Counted from the stretch's first letter, positions 7,667-16,351 are shown. The stretch: 39,738 nucleotides of DNA from Pseudomaricurvus sp965656525 (GCA_965656525.1 CBFHKY010000028.1:1-39738); one strand, 5' to 3'. The notes: generated by a model not told the origin, from the sequence alone. Numbers and translations are program-made.

Positions 7667-9076
7667 ATGAAATACTTTTCAGCCAAATTGCTTTTTTCAA
7701 CCCATAAGCGAACCCTTGCGCTTATGGGTTTATTGATTGCCATAAGCGCTTTGAACGGCTGCCAACCATCTAAAAACGAAGCTCAGAAATCCACTCGAAG
7801 TTTCGACGATATTAAAGCATCGGGTGTATTACAGGTGATCACACGCAACGCGCCCACCACGTATTACTTAGATCGCGCAGCCGAACGGGCTGGGCCGGAA
7901 TATGATATGGCGCTTGCCTTCGCCTCACACCACAACCTGAAGCTTGAAATTATCGAAAAAACATCAATAGGTGATGTGATTCAAGCAGTTGAAAACGGTG
8001 AGGGCGATTTAGCCGCCGCTGGACTCACGAAAACCGAAACTCGTACGGATTTATTTCGCTTTGGCCCCGATTATCAAGATGTGACTCAACAAGTGGTGTG
8101 CCGACGCGACAATGTACAACCTGAATCTGTTGACGAGCTCATAGGCCTGAATATTCGTGTGGCGGCCAACACCAGTTACAGTGAGCGTTTAAACGCAATA
8201 AAACAAGATCACCCAGAACTGAGCTGGGAAGAAAGTGTAGATTCATCGACAGAAGAACTGCTTTACCAAGTTTGGAAACGAAACATTGATTGCACCGTTG
8301 CCGATTCCAATATTGTTGACCTTAATCGACGTTACTTCCCCGAGCTTATTGCACCGTTTAACTTGGCACGAAGCGAATCACTGGTTTGGATGATGTCGCA
8401 TGAACGCCAAGATCTGCAAGATGAAATCAACACTTGGTTTAATGACTACAAAAGCAGTGGACGACTGGCCGCACTGCAAGAAGAATATTATGGCTTTTTT
8501 GAAGTGTTTGATTACGTCGACACCCGTAAACTGATCCAGCGTGTTTATCAGCGGTTGCCGAAATACACAGATTACTTTAAACAAGCGAGCGAGCAGTACA
8601 AGATTCCTTACGAGCTTCTTGTGGCGCAAGCCTATCAAGAGTCTCATTGGCGAGCCAATGCAAAGAGCCCAACGGGCGTGCGTGGCATTATGATGCTCAC
8701 ACTCAATACAGCTAAATCCATGGGCGTGACAAACAGGCTAGACCCTAAACAGAGTATTTTTGGCGGGGCTAAATATTTAGCCCAGTTGCGCAAAGAACGC
8801 TTTGTAGAAGAGGTACAAGAACCAGACAGAACTTGGCTAGCGCTTGCCGCCTACAACATCGGACGCGCGCACTTACACGATGCGCAAAGCCTAGCCAGAC
8901 AATTAGATTTAAGCCCGTACCATTGGCGCGACATTAAGCAAGTGCTGCCTCTTATGACAGAAAAACGCTATTACAAGGATTTAAAATACGGCTATGCGCG
9001 CGGTACGGAACCCGTTCGCTATGTACAGCGTATTCGTGAATATGAGCACATTATTCAAAATGAATTAGAGAAATAG
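7667..9076 (+). CDS. mltF: membrane-bound lytic murein transglycosylase F
   Basis: 469 residues from ATG 7667. An N-terminal signal carries lipobox L-N-G-C with Cys at residue 32, so the protein should be an outer-membrane-anchored lipoprotein facing the periplasm. Residues of about 45-280 form an ABC-type solute-binding-like (SBP_bac_3) regulatory domain. Residues of about 300-460 form the SLT lysozyme-like domain, with catalytic Glu325 in AYQESHW, then SPTGVRGIMMLT and ALAAYNIGRAHL. MltF cleaves peptidoglycan glycan strands to 1,6-anhydro products, and peptide binding to the first domain modulates it. Domain order and length match the family. The frame is open 17 codons upstream, but only this ATG gives a proper lipoprotein signal. 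No operon partner is evident. Confidence 0.93.
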   Translation: MKYFSAKLLFSTHKRTLALMGLLIAISALNGCQPSKNEAQKSTRSFDDIKASGVLQVITRNAPTTYYLDRAAERAGPEYDMALAFASHHNLKLEIIEKTSIGDVIQAVENGEGDLAAAGLTKTETRTDLFRFGPDYQDVTQQVVCRRDNVQPESVDELIGLNIRVAANTSYSERLNAIKQDHPELSWEESVDSSTEELLYQVWKRNIDCTVADSNIVDLNRRYFPELIAPFNLARSESLVWMMSHERQDLQDEINTWFNDYKSSGRLAALQEEYYGFFEVFDYVDTRKLIQRVYQRLPKYTDYFKQASEQYKIPYELLVAQAYQESHWRANAKSPTGVRGIMMLTLNTAKSMGVTNRLDPKQSIFGGAKYLAQLRKERFVEEVQEPDRTWLALAAYNIGRAHLHDAQSLARQLDLSPYHWRDIKQVLPLMTEKRYYKDLKYGYARGTEPVRYVQRIREYEHIIQNELEK

Positions 9077-9215
9077 CGAACCCGACCAAGCAAGTCAGCT
9101 ATTCGTCATTTAAACGCGGTAAGCTCATCAAAGAAATACGAGGAGTGTCTTATTGATTCAACCGTAAAGACATGCCCTTAAAGTGCTTAACGCGATTGGC
9201 GCCGAGCAAACCTAT

Positions 9216-9232
9216 CCCCCACAACTTGGGGG
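9216..9232 (+). other. GC-rich hairpin ahead of the phosphatase-kinase gene
   Basis: CCCCC at 9216-9220 and GGGGG at 9228-9232 can pair around ACAACTT, about 35 bases before the GTG start at 9269. It could influence translation or terminate mltF transcripts; there is no T-run. Confidence 0.35.
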
Positions 9233-9268
9233 GGTGAATGAAGGAATTAAACCGGTTCAGGAGGATAT

Positions 9269-10888
9269 GTGCCAATAGCTAGGTATTATTTTTTAGGGGC
9301 TTGCGCCTGTGCGTTAATAGCGATTTTACCTGTTGGGTGGCCTGTGCGGTTATTAGCCCTGTGGAGCGGCAGCAATTTGCTGGCGGTGGCGGTGGCTTAC
9401 CGGCTGAATTACCCAGAGTTATTTCGCAAGCGCGAAAACGGTTCCCTCTCTATTTGGGTACGTTGGCTATTTTGGCCTGTGATTGCTGGGGTAAGGTTGT
9501 ACAACTACAGCCAACGTCGACAGCGCAGCTTTGTGCTCATGGATCAAATTCTTTCGGATCTCTACGTTGCGGGTCGATCGTTGCCTAGTGATATCGACGA
9601 GATCACCCAAAAAAATATTACGGCCGTTTTGGACGTTACCGCTGAGTTTGCCACGCTGGATTGGAGCGCGGCGGCAAGCCCAGTGGATTATTTAAATGTG
9701 CCCGTACTGGATCACTCGGTACCGACCATTGCTCAATTGAATCGGGCACTCACATGGATACATCGACAGCGACAAAACGACAACACCGTTTTGGTTCATT
9801 GCGCGCTTGGACGCGGCCGCTCGGTGATGGTGGTCGCAGCCTATCTATTGTGCTTGCGCCCCGAAGCCAGTGTGGACGACATCCTCGAAAGCATACGCAA
9901 AACTCGATCGGTGGCGCGTTTGAATAAAAAGCAGCTGCGTGTTCTAAAGCAATATCAGCAAGAAGGTTTAATAGGTTTAAATAAGCAGGCTTGGATAATT
10001 GCTAATCCAGTCGCAGGAGGTGGCAAATGGGAAAGCGCCAAAGAGCCTCTACTAAACGCCCTGAAGCCTTACTTTGATATTCGAGTACAGCTGACAAGCC
10101 CAGAGATCAGCGCTGGCGACCTCGCCGCCGATGCCGCGGGAAAGCGTGTACATACGATCGTGGTTTGCGGCGGCGACGGGACGCTCAGTGAAGCCGCAGG
10201 CGCTATCGTTAACTCTGACATACACATGGGCATTATTCCATTGGGAACCACTAATGCTCTGGCTCACTCCCTTTGGGGGATTCAATCCAAGCTCTCGCCT
10301 ATAGACACCGGTTGCCAGCTGATCGTAGAGGGGCACATCAAAGCCATCGACACCGCCAGCTGTAACGACAAGCCTATGCTCTTACTTTCTGCGTTGGGGT
10401 TTGAGCAACGCATGATTGAATCCGCCGACCGAGAAGAGAAAAACATGAGTGGTCAGCTGGCCTATTTAAAAGGCTTGTACGATGCGGTGTGCCACAATGA
10501 AGCGCTTCAGTTAACGCTCTATTTAGACGATCAGGAGCCCATAGCCGTATCCAGCCCCAGCTTGGTGATTGCCAACGCCTCACCGTTAACCAGTATTCTT
10601 GCGCAGGGCAACGGTGAACCCGATCTGTCTGATGGTCTGCTGGATATTACTTGGCTGGAAGCGTCTAATGAAAGCCTAGAACAATGGCTTAAAATGCTGC
10701 AACTTGGATTGTCATCCATCAATCCGGCCCATCAAGCCGAGGGCATTCATCACCGCCAAGTCCGTAAAATAAAGGTGGAGTGCGATACGGATCACTACGC
10801 TCTCGACGGTGAATTGCACAAAGACCTCCCGATTACGGTCGAGCTGATCCCACAATCTCTGAAAGTGTATGCGCCTAAGCCAGCTTGA
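9269..10888 (+). CDS. membrane dual-specificity phosphatase / diacylglycerol-kinase-like fusion
   Basis: 539 residues. Two hydrophobic segments (about residues 5-45 and 65-80) precede a dual-specificity phosphatase domain with active-site HCALGRGRS (Cys178, Arg184, the C-x5-R motif). After a short linker comes a diacylglycerol-kinase/YegS-like catalytic domain: ANPVAGGGK near 245-253, GGDGT at 301-305, PLGTTNALA, and the C-terminal DGELH block. The two activities point to lipid phosphorylation and dephosphorylation at the inner membrane, perhaps of diacylglycerol, sphingoid or phosphoinositide-like lipids. The substrate is not knowable from sequence. The start is GTG with a perfect AGGAGG site 5 bases away; an overlapping ATG hits a stop at once. 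The stop lies inside the first unit of a 21-bp tandem repeat. Confidence 0.85.
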   Translation: MPIARYYFLGACACALIAILPVGWPVRLLALWSGSNLLAVAVAYRLNYPELFRKRENGSLSIWVRWLFWPVIAGVRLYNYSQRRQRSFVLMDQILSDLYVAGRSLPSDIDEITQKNITAVLDVTAEFATLDWSAAASPVDYLNVPVLDHSVPTIAQLNRALTWIHRQRQNDNTVLVHCALGRGRSVMVVAAYLLCLRPEASVDDILESIRKTRSVARLNKKQLRVLKQYQQEGLIGLNKQAWIIANPVAGGGKWESAKEPLLNALKPYFDIRVQLTSPEISAGDLAADAAGKRVHTIVVCGGDGTLSEAAGAIVNSDIHMGIIPLGTTNALAHSLWGIQSKLSPIDTGCQLIVEGHIKAIDTASCNDKPMLLLSALGFEQRMIESADREEKNMSGQLAYLKGLYDAVCHNEALQLTLYLDDQEPIAVSSPSLVIANASPLTSILAQGNGEPDLSDGLLDITWLEASNESLEQWLKMLQLGLSSINPAHQAEGIHHRQVRKIKVECDTDHYALDGELHKDLPITVELIPQSLKVYAPKPA

Positions 10889-10985
10889 AGGCTCTCTAAA
10901 CCCGCTTGAAGGCTTTCTAAACCCGCTTGAAGGCTCCCTAAACCCGCTCGAAGGCTCCCTAAACCCGCTTGAAGGCTCCCTGAAC
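10881..10985. repeat. 21-bp tandem repeat, 5 units
   Basis: Five head-to-tail 21-bp units (10881, 10902, 10923, 10944, 10965), consensus CCGCTTGAAGGCTCCCTAAAC with a few substitutions; here it is described as CCGCTTGAAGG followed by CTCCCTAAAC. The first unit contains the last codons and TGA stop of the phosphatase-kinase gene. The unit length is a multiple of three, so most units repeat the in-frame TGA. Confidence 0.95.
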
Positions 10986-11071
10986 AAGAAGCTCACCTGA
11001 AGCCTTATGCACAAAAAGCTTGTCTATTGAACCGGCCCCAAAAAATCGGCTGGCCCTAGGTGTTGACAACA

Positions 11072-11671
11072 CTACTGCTCTAGCCATAACGCGGCTACTG
11101 ACAACACCAACATACAGGCAAACATGATATTGATTATGCGGCCAATGAGCGGCTTTCTGAGAAACCGTGAAAACGCAGCACCAAAAGCCAGCCAAATAAC
11201 ACTGAAGATGATAATAAATAAAGCCAATGCCAACAGTTTGATGCCGGTGTCAATCATCAAACTGTCAACCACGACAGTGTGACTCGAATAAACGGCACCA
11301 ATCGCCGCAAAAGCTTTTGGATTTGCAATGGCAAGGCTGAACCCAGGTAAAAACGATGGGGCATATTCCGAGGAGGCAATAGCTTGACCTACTGGTGCAG
11401 TTGCAATCTTCAGCGCAAGGTAGAGCATATAAACCCCAGCCCCGCTCGATAGGATAATCAGTAATGTTGGCTGGGTAAGAACAAGACTTGTCACACCTGT
11501 AGCAATCACGAGCAAGACAGCAATAGTTCCCACAATGATGCCAGACATATAAGACAGACCAACTCGGAAACCAAAAGCGGATCCAACACCTGCAAGGCTC
11601 AGGGTTGCAGGGCCTGGACTTCCCATCAGGGGGATAGCGGCCAACCACAAGAACATCAGATTATTGAACAT
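11072..11671 (-). CDS. LysE/RhtB-family amino-acid exporter
   Basis: 199 residues with about six transmembrane helices, the usual size and layout for LysE/RhtB exporters. The conserved N-terminal PGP block is present (MGSPGPATLSLAGVGSAFG), as is the mid-protein ANPKAFAAIGAVY segment. These inner-membrane proteins export amino acids or analogues using the proton gradient. The substrate cannot be predicted here. The gene's start overlaps the end of the upstream MFS gene by 11 bases, so the two are probably translated from one message. A LysR gene is divergent from the pair, as in the classic lysE-lysG arrangement. Confidence 0.85.
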   Translation of the reverse strand: MFNNLMFLWLAAIPLMGSPGPATLSLAGVGSAFGFRVGLSYMSGIIVGTIAVLLVIATGVTSLVLTQPTLLIILSSGAGVYMLYLALKIATAPVGQAIASSEYAPSFLPGFSLAIANPKAFAAIGAVYSSHTVVVDSLMIDTGIKLLALALFIIIFSVIWLAFGAAFSRFLRKPLIGRIINIMFACMLVLSVAALWLEQ

Positions 11672-12926
11672 AAGCCCAATCCATTTGAGGCGCAGGACGC
11701 TCCTTAATCAATAGATGAATGACGGAAGAAAACACACTCAAGGCGATGGCGAGATACCAAACCTGATTGTAACTGCCATAACGATCAAACATCACCCCGC
11801 CAAACCAAACGCCAAAAAAGCCGCCAAGTTGATGGCTCAAAAAGACAAAACCAAACAACGTTCCCATTGCACGAGAGCCAAACATGGTAAGAACTAAACC
11901 ACTGGTTAGTGGAACTGTTGAAAGCCATAACCCACCCATGACCAAGGCAAAAATCATCACCGAGACCTGTGTCACTGGCAGAGAGATGAATATGACAATA
12001 ACCACGGCCCTAAGCGCGTATATCGCCGCAAGCACATAAGGTTTTGCAAAAAGATTCCCTAAGTGTGAAGCCAGCAATGTACCGAAGATGTTCGCAAAGC
12101 CGGCCAAAGCCAACGCTTGAAGGCCTAATGCACGCAGCTGCTCAGGCGAAATGGATGACACACAAAAATGTTGTACATAGTTTGGCAGGTGAGCCGTAAT
12201 AAACGCGAGATGAAAGCCGCAAACGAAAAAACCAACATTGAGCAACCAATAGCTCTGATAACCAAAAGCCAATCGAATCGATTGAGTGATCGGAACACAG
12301 TCAGCCTCATCGAGCGTCAGCGGCTCAGGCCCTTTTAGAAACGGAATGCATAACGCCATAGACACAAGTACGCCACTCATTACCATTAGCGTAGAGCGCC
12401 AGTTGAGCCATTCTATTAACCAAGACGCAAGCAATGGAAACACCACCTGCCCAACAGACCCCATTGCCGTGGCAATACCAAGATAGTAGCTGCGTTTTTC
12501 TTCTGGCGCAGCTCGCCCAACAACCGCCAAAACAATACCAAACCCAGTTCCCGACACTCCCAAACCAACCAATATCCCAGCACCAAGGTGCAAGGCAAAT
12601 GCATTCGTGCTCAGAGCGCAAACGACCAAGCCAAGAACGTAACAAAAGAAACCCAGCCATAACGCTCGCCGGTCACCGAATTTATCAGCGATAAGACCAA
12701 AACCGGGCTGTGCCAAGCCCCAAACCAAATTTTGAATCGCAATGGAGAGCGAGAATATTTCGATTTTACCGTCGAACAATTCCTGAGACAGCGGCTCGAC
12801 GATACCACCAAAAATAGCCCTCACCCCAAAGGCCATTACCAAGATCATACCGCCGGCAAAAATTATCGGCAGCATCCTTGAGCTGGGGGCTTCTTTGAGA
12901 GCGATTCTCTCGATCATCATAACCAT
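11661..12926 (-). CDS. MFS transporter
   Basis: 421 residues with twelve predicted helices. A typical motif-A-like loop (GLIADKFGDRRAL) lies between helices 2 and 3 and a related loop follows in the second half. The family is the major facilitator superfamily, resembling proton-coupled exporters or organic-anion carriers. Coupling to a LysE exporter and a divergent LysR regulator suggests export of a small metabolite or toxic compound. The start could be the ATG at 12926 or either of two close ATGs (12920, 12917); none has a strong ribosome-binding site. It reads directly into the lysE-type gene. Confidence 0.82.
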   Translation of the reverse strand: MVMMIERIALKEAPSSRMLPIIFAGGMILVMAFGVRAIFGGIVEPLSQELFDGKIEIFSLSIAIQNLVWGLAQPGFGLIADKFGDRRALWLGFFCYVLGLVVCALSTNAFALHLGAGILVGLGVSGTGFGIVLAVVGRAAPEEKRSYYLGIATAMGSVGQVVFPLLASWLIEWLNWRSTLMVMSGVLVSMALCIPFLKGPEPLTLDEADCVPITQSIRLAFGYQSYWLLNVGFFVCGFHLAFITAHLPNYVQHFCVSSISPEQLRALGLQALALAGFANIFGTLLASHLGNLFAKPYVLAAIYALRAVVIVIFISLPVTQVSVMIFALVMGGLWLSTVPLTSGLVLTMFGSRAMGTLFGFVFLSHQLGGFFGVWFGGVMFDRYGSYNQVWYLAIALSVFSSVIHLLIKERPAPQMDWAYVQ

Positions 12927-13069
12927 CTCGTGATGTCATCTTAAACATGTACAAAGGTAGGCTGACAGATATCTCTGTATACGCTGTACTTGAATTGACG
13001 ACGATGCTAGCACCGAGATATAGTTTTTTATATCGAATATATTTGAACTGACACTTTCGGAATTATGAA
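12927..13069. promoter_or_regulatory. divergent promoter region with LysR-type dyad
   Basis: This 143-bp gap separates the MFS/LysE pair from the divergent LysR gene. ACAGA at 12965-12969 and TCTGT at 12974-12978 form a short dyad of the size LysR-type regulators recognise. The region next to the LysR start is very AT-rich. Operator identity is an inference from position. Confidence 0.35.
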
Positions 13070-13948
13070 GTGAATATTACTTTTGATATCGATGCACTGC
13101 GTGCCATTGTCATCGGAGCTGAACTGGGCAGTTTCGCACGTGCGGCTGTTCAACTGGGGCGATCTCAGTCAGCGGTGAGCATGCAACTTAAAAAGCTTGA
13201 ACAGCAGGCCGGAACCCAACTGTTTGTCCGAAAAGGTAGAAATTTGTTTCCCACCGAGGCTGGAGAGTTACTGATCAACTACGCTCGTCGCATCATCGCC
13301 CTTAATGATGAAGCCGCGCTCGCACTAGGCTCGGCTGCGACCTCTTCAACCATTCGACTCGGTCTACCGCAAGATTTTTTTGACGACGTGATGCCCGCCA
13401 CATTGACACAATATTCGTACAAACACTCCGGCATTCACGTCGAGGTTCAGGCCGGCCCCAATCACATTCTGGCTGAGGAGGTCAGGGCTGGTCGACTAGA
13501 CGCGGCCATCGCGTTCTTCCCGGAAAATGCCTCTGCCGCTGATGGCGACCTAATCAGTGAATTACCGATGCAGTGGTTGGCACACAAAGACTTTATATTC
13601 AGCCCAGAAAACGCCCCTGTACCCTTAGTATTATTCAACTACCCTTGCCTCTTCCGGCAATCGGCACTCTCGGCCCTAGAAAACGCAAACAAACGCTGGC
13701 AGGGAAAGGTGACTACGCCGAGCCTGCCTGGCATCTGGGCCTCGCTTCGTGCCCACTATGGCATTGCCGTCAGAATTCAACATAGCACCCCCGAAGACAT
13801 TACATGTGTCACTGACACATTTGATCTACCCGCACTTCCAAACACGAAGCTTATGTTGCTTCGCTCTTCAAATGCTTCGCCTGCTGTAGAAGATTTATAC
13901 GATATTTTGAAGCGTGAAACCGCCAAGCTGATCGCTCCAGTTGCGTGA
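13070..13948 (+). CDS. LysR-family transcriptional regulator
   Basis: 292 residues. The N-terminal winged helix-turn-helix spans about residues 5-65 (LRAIVIGAELGSFARAAVQL, then RSQSAVSMQLKKLEQQAG and LFVRKGRNLFPTEAG). It is followed by a periplasmic-binding-like effector domain from about 90 to 285. The start is GTG at 13070, chosen because the domain begins immediately. It is divergent from the MFS and LysE genes and presumably controls them in response to the exported compound. It ends about 40 bases before a degraded copy of the phosphatase-kinase gene's 3' end, so the regulator and exporters look like one imported unit. Confidence 0.88.
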   Translation: MNITFDIDALRAIVIGAELGSFARAAVQLGRSQSAVSMQLKKLEQQAGTQLFVRKGRNLFPTEAGELLINYARRIIALNDEAALALGSAATSSTIRLGLPQDFFDDVMPATLTQYSYKHSGIHVEVQAGPNHILAEEVRAGRLDAAIAFFPENASAADGDLISELPMQWLAHKDFIFSPENAPVPLVLFNYPCLFRQSALSALENANKRWQGKVTTPSLPGIWASLRAHYGIAVRIQHSTPEDITCVTDTFDLPALPNTKLMLLRSSNASPAVEDLYDILKRETAKLIAPVA

Positions 13949-13990
13949 CGCCAAACTGCAGAGGCGATTGATCGCTCTGCCCTTGGCTGT

Positions 13991-14036
13991 GAGCTGATCC
14001 CGCCATCACTGAAGGTGTATGCGCCTATATCGCGGT
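13991..14036 (+). pseudogene. remnant of the phosphatase-kinase gene 3' end
   Basis: Positions 13991-14026 match 10841-10876 at 32 of 36 bases, and the same reading frame gives E-L-I-P-P-S-L-K-V-Y-A-P-I-S-R then TAA. The intact gene ends ELIPQSLKVYAP. Weaker similarity appears to extend upstream with a one-base offset. The remnant lies in the same orientation, 3.1 kb away, with the LysE/MFS/LysR module in between. Confidence 0.8.
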
Positions 14037-14080
14037 AATCATCGTTAATTATGATTCTGTAAATGATGGTTCCGTAAAAC

Positions 14081-14114
14081 GCAAAAAGCCCTGAATTGAT
14101 TCAGGGCTTTTTGC
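14081..14114. terminator. bidirectional intrinsic terminator
   Basis: A perfect 16-bp stem (14081-14096 with 14099-14114) has GCAAAAAGCCCTGAAT as its left arm. With A-runs on one side and T-runs on the other, it can stop transcription in both directions. It serves the minus-strand MFS gene ending at 14169 and plus-strand transcripts from the LysR/remnant side. It may be the original terminator of the phosphatase-kinase gene before the insertion. Confidence 0.88.
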
Positions 14115-14168
14115 GAGTTTCTTATTAGCAAACAAGTCGCTATTTATTTCAGTAGCTCTGGTGATGAA

Positions 14169-15482
14169 TCAAGCTACGGCCTCTTTCTTAGCCTTAGGCA
14201 CACTGTTTTCCGGTTTCAACATGGAAATCAGAATCACCGCGATAATGACCATGACGATAAACCCACCAAATGCAGGCACATAACTATCATATTTATCGTG
14301 AACGGAACCGATGACTCTTAAAAAGACAATAGCTAAGGGGTTGGTTAAGACCATCATCACCCCCATCACGGTTCCGAAACTTCTTGCGCCAAATAACCAC
14401 GATATTAAAGTCGTCCAGACCGGAAAAGCACCGCCTACAGCAACCCCCAACAAAGAGACGGCACACAGCAAGGTTATGAACGAAGGGTCAATCATATAAA
14501 TCGATAAAATACCGATATTCGATGCCGCCACATAAAAGAACAGCCACCTAAGATCCACTTTATCGGCCAGGTACCCCACAATTATCTTCCCGCCGATGGC
14601 AGAAAAAGTTTTCACCGACGCCAGCAATGCCGCGGTGCCAATATCAAAACCTAAATCCAGAAAATGAGGAACCTGAGAAGCCAACAGCGCCTGATCACTG
14701 GCCTGCAGCAAACCGATGCCAATGGAGAGCAACCAGAAATTACGATTGCGAAATAACTGTCCGAAGGTCCATAAGCGCCCATACTGCTGCTCTTCTTTAT
14801 CGGCCGCGTCATCAGCATCTTCTGCCGAAGAACGAGCCGTGTCGGTGCTATCCGCAAACTCGGCATCATAACCTTGCTCATTGCCACTTGGGCGGTTACG
14901 AATAACGAAAACAGCCACCAGTAGAAAAGTCACCATCGCGAAGCAACCCACCTGTAACAACGCCGTGCGCCAACCGAATGACTCGATTAAAACAGCGGTA
15001 ATTGGCTGCGAAATAATGCCACCCACGGAAGTGCTCAACGCCAGAGTGCCCAATGCGCGACCGCGTCGGTTTTTAAACCAGCCAACCACTACGGTGTTAG
15101 CACCCAACACTCCACAAGAAGCATAGCCAAAGGTCAGCGGCACTGTGAGCACAAACAACATTATCCATAACGAATGGGTCTGGGATGCCACGATCAAAGC
15201 CCCGCCAAACGAAACCCCACCAATCATCATGATGTGTCGGGCAGAGAATCGATCCATCAACCGCCCGACCAAAGGCGCCATAAAAGTAGACCCTAATTGC
15301 AGTGCAATCATCCCATTATTGGCATTGGCACGGGAAAGGCCGAACTCTTCACTCACTGGAACCACAAACAAACCGAAGATATACATCGTAAAGCCCAAAG
15401 CCATAGCTGAGCAAACGAACGACCCGGAAAGAACCCCCCACCCCGGGTATATAGACCTCATACGATCAAGCACATTATTCAT
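14169..15482 (-). CDS. MFS transporter of the MCT/OFA type
   Basis: 437 residues with twelve predicted helices and a central acidic cytoplasmic loop (about residues 210-235, rich in D, E and A). The N-terminal PGWGVLSGSF segment and the GRLMDRFSARHIM and GWFKNRRGRALG loops match the monocarboxylate/oxalate-formate antiporter branch of the major facilitator superfamily. It likely moves an organic acid across the inner membrane. An AAAGGA site precedes the ATG. It is divergent from a MarR regulator and lies beside a molybdoenzyme/dehydrogenase operon, so it may import or export that pathway's substrate. Substrate unknown. Confidence 0.82.
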   Translation of the reverse strand: MNNVLDRMRSIYPGWGVLSGSFVCSAMALGFTMYIFGLFVVPVSEEFGLSRANANNGMIALQLGSTFMAPLVGRLMDRFSARHIMMIGGVSFGGALIVASQTHSLWIMLFVLTVPLTFGYASCGVLGANTVVVGWFKNRRGRALGTLALSTSVGGIISQPITAVLIESFGWRTALLQVGCFAMVTFLLVAVFVIRNRPSGNEQGYDAEFADSTDTARSSAEDADDAADKEEQQYGRLWTFGQLFRNRNFWLLSIGIGLLQASDQALLASQVPHFLDLGFDIGTAALLASVKTFSAIGGKIIVGYLADKVDLRWLFFYVAASNIGILSIYMIDPSFITLLCAVSLLGVAVGGAFPVWTTLISWLFGARSFGTVMGVMMVLTNPLAIVFLRVIGSVHDKYDSYVPAFGGFIVMVIIAVILISMLKPENSVPKAKKEAVA

Positions 15483-15826
15483 AAAATTCCTTTAAGCTGA
15501 AAACAACCAGAGCACGGGCACCAGAGACCATTGCCAAGCAACCCATCAAGGCTCTTATTTTTATATTTTATGGCAGCGAACATACTAACGACTCAACCTG
15601 AAAGCTACCTGAAACACTAAGTACAAAAAACTTACCGATTGTACCCACTCTAGAAATAAAAAACCCCTTTCTGTTACGCTAACCGAATAACAGGGTTTTG
15701 GGGTAACGACTCACTTGATCGCTGTGCGTTTTTGGATGTTACTCGCAACACTCATCATGATCGGCCACACAGCACCGGGTAGCCGTCACACTCGGCTCGC
15801 AAGCCATAACCAAAGCACCACAAACT
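15483..15826. promoter_or_regulatory. divergent MFS/MarR control region
   Basis: No gene is seen in this 344-bp gap. It holds an inverted repeat GTACAA (15621-15626) / TTGTAC (15639-15644) that could be a MarR operator. It also holds a CTGTTA/TAACAG stem (15671-15676, 15688-15693) flanked by CCCC and GGGG, which may be a terminator-like hairpin or second operator. Confidence 0.4.
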
Positions 15827-16351
15827 ATGAGCCAATCCACAGATAAAAATCGCCCCCGCCCAAACATGGCCTATTCCGATCTGGGCATTAAAATTGGATT
15901 TGTGCCCGCCATGTGGCATCTCTCTAGAGTCAGCCATTTGGTTGAAAAAGAATTGGAACGTGTGGGCGAAAGTTTTGACCTCAGTAGTGCCGACATTAAT
16001 TTGCTCGGAGCCATCTGGAACGCCCAAACAGAAACATTAAGAGCCACTGATTTGGCGGATATGCTGCGCGTTTCCAATGCTGTACTGTCGCCACGCATCA
16101 CCAAACTGGAGCGCAAGGGTTTAGTGACCAAGCAACCCAGCGAATCGGATCGGCGAGCCGCTGAAATTGGCTTAACCGCCAGTGGCGTTCAAACCATAGA
16201 ATCGGCGTTTAAGGCCATTAGTGCTGAAACAAAATTTGTGGAATACTTCGATGAGCTAACCGAACAGGATCAAGCAAGTCTGGTACGAATACTGAACAAA
16301 CTTCACAATGAAATGTTAAGAGATTTCAGCCCCAGAAGCCGGGGTAAATAG
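15827..16351 (+). CDS. MarR-family transcriptional regulator
   Basis: 174 residues. The central winged helix-turn-helix covers about residues 60-130 (LGAIWNAQTETLRATDLADML, VSNAVLSPRITKLERKGLVTK, then the wing with SESDRRAAEIGLT). Helices on both sides provide dimerisation. MarR proteins usually repress neighbouring transport or catabolic genes until a small aromatic or lipophilic ligand binds. It is divergent from the MCT/OFA-like transporter and convergent with the dehydrogenase/molybdoenzyme operon. The start ATG fits the domain, although the first 25 residues are poorly conserved in type. Confidence 0.87.
   Translation: MSQSTDKNRPRPNMAYSDLGIKIGFVPAMWHLSRVSHLVEKELERVGESFDLSSADINLLGAIWNAQTETLRATDLADMLRVSNAVLSPRITKLERKGLVTKQPSESDRRAAEIGLTASGVQTIESAFKAISAETKFVEYFDELTEQDQASLVRILNKLHNEMLRDFSPRSRGK

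Noticed and set aside
9216..9232. Riboswitch ahead of the phosphatase-kinase gene
   Set aside because: Only a single short C/G stem is visible in a leader under 200 bases, with none of the conserved cores of riboswitch classes I know.
10881..10985. Possible CRISPR array
   Set aside because: The 21-bp units are head-to-tail with no variable spacers and no cas genes are nearby; this is a plain tandem repeat.
10712..11014. Minus-strand frame encoding FREPSSG-type peptide repeats
   Set aside because: The peptide repeat only mirrors the 21-bp DNA repeat; the frame runs antisense into the kinase domain and has no ribosome-binding site.
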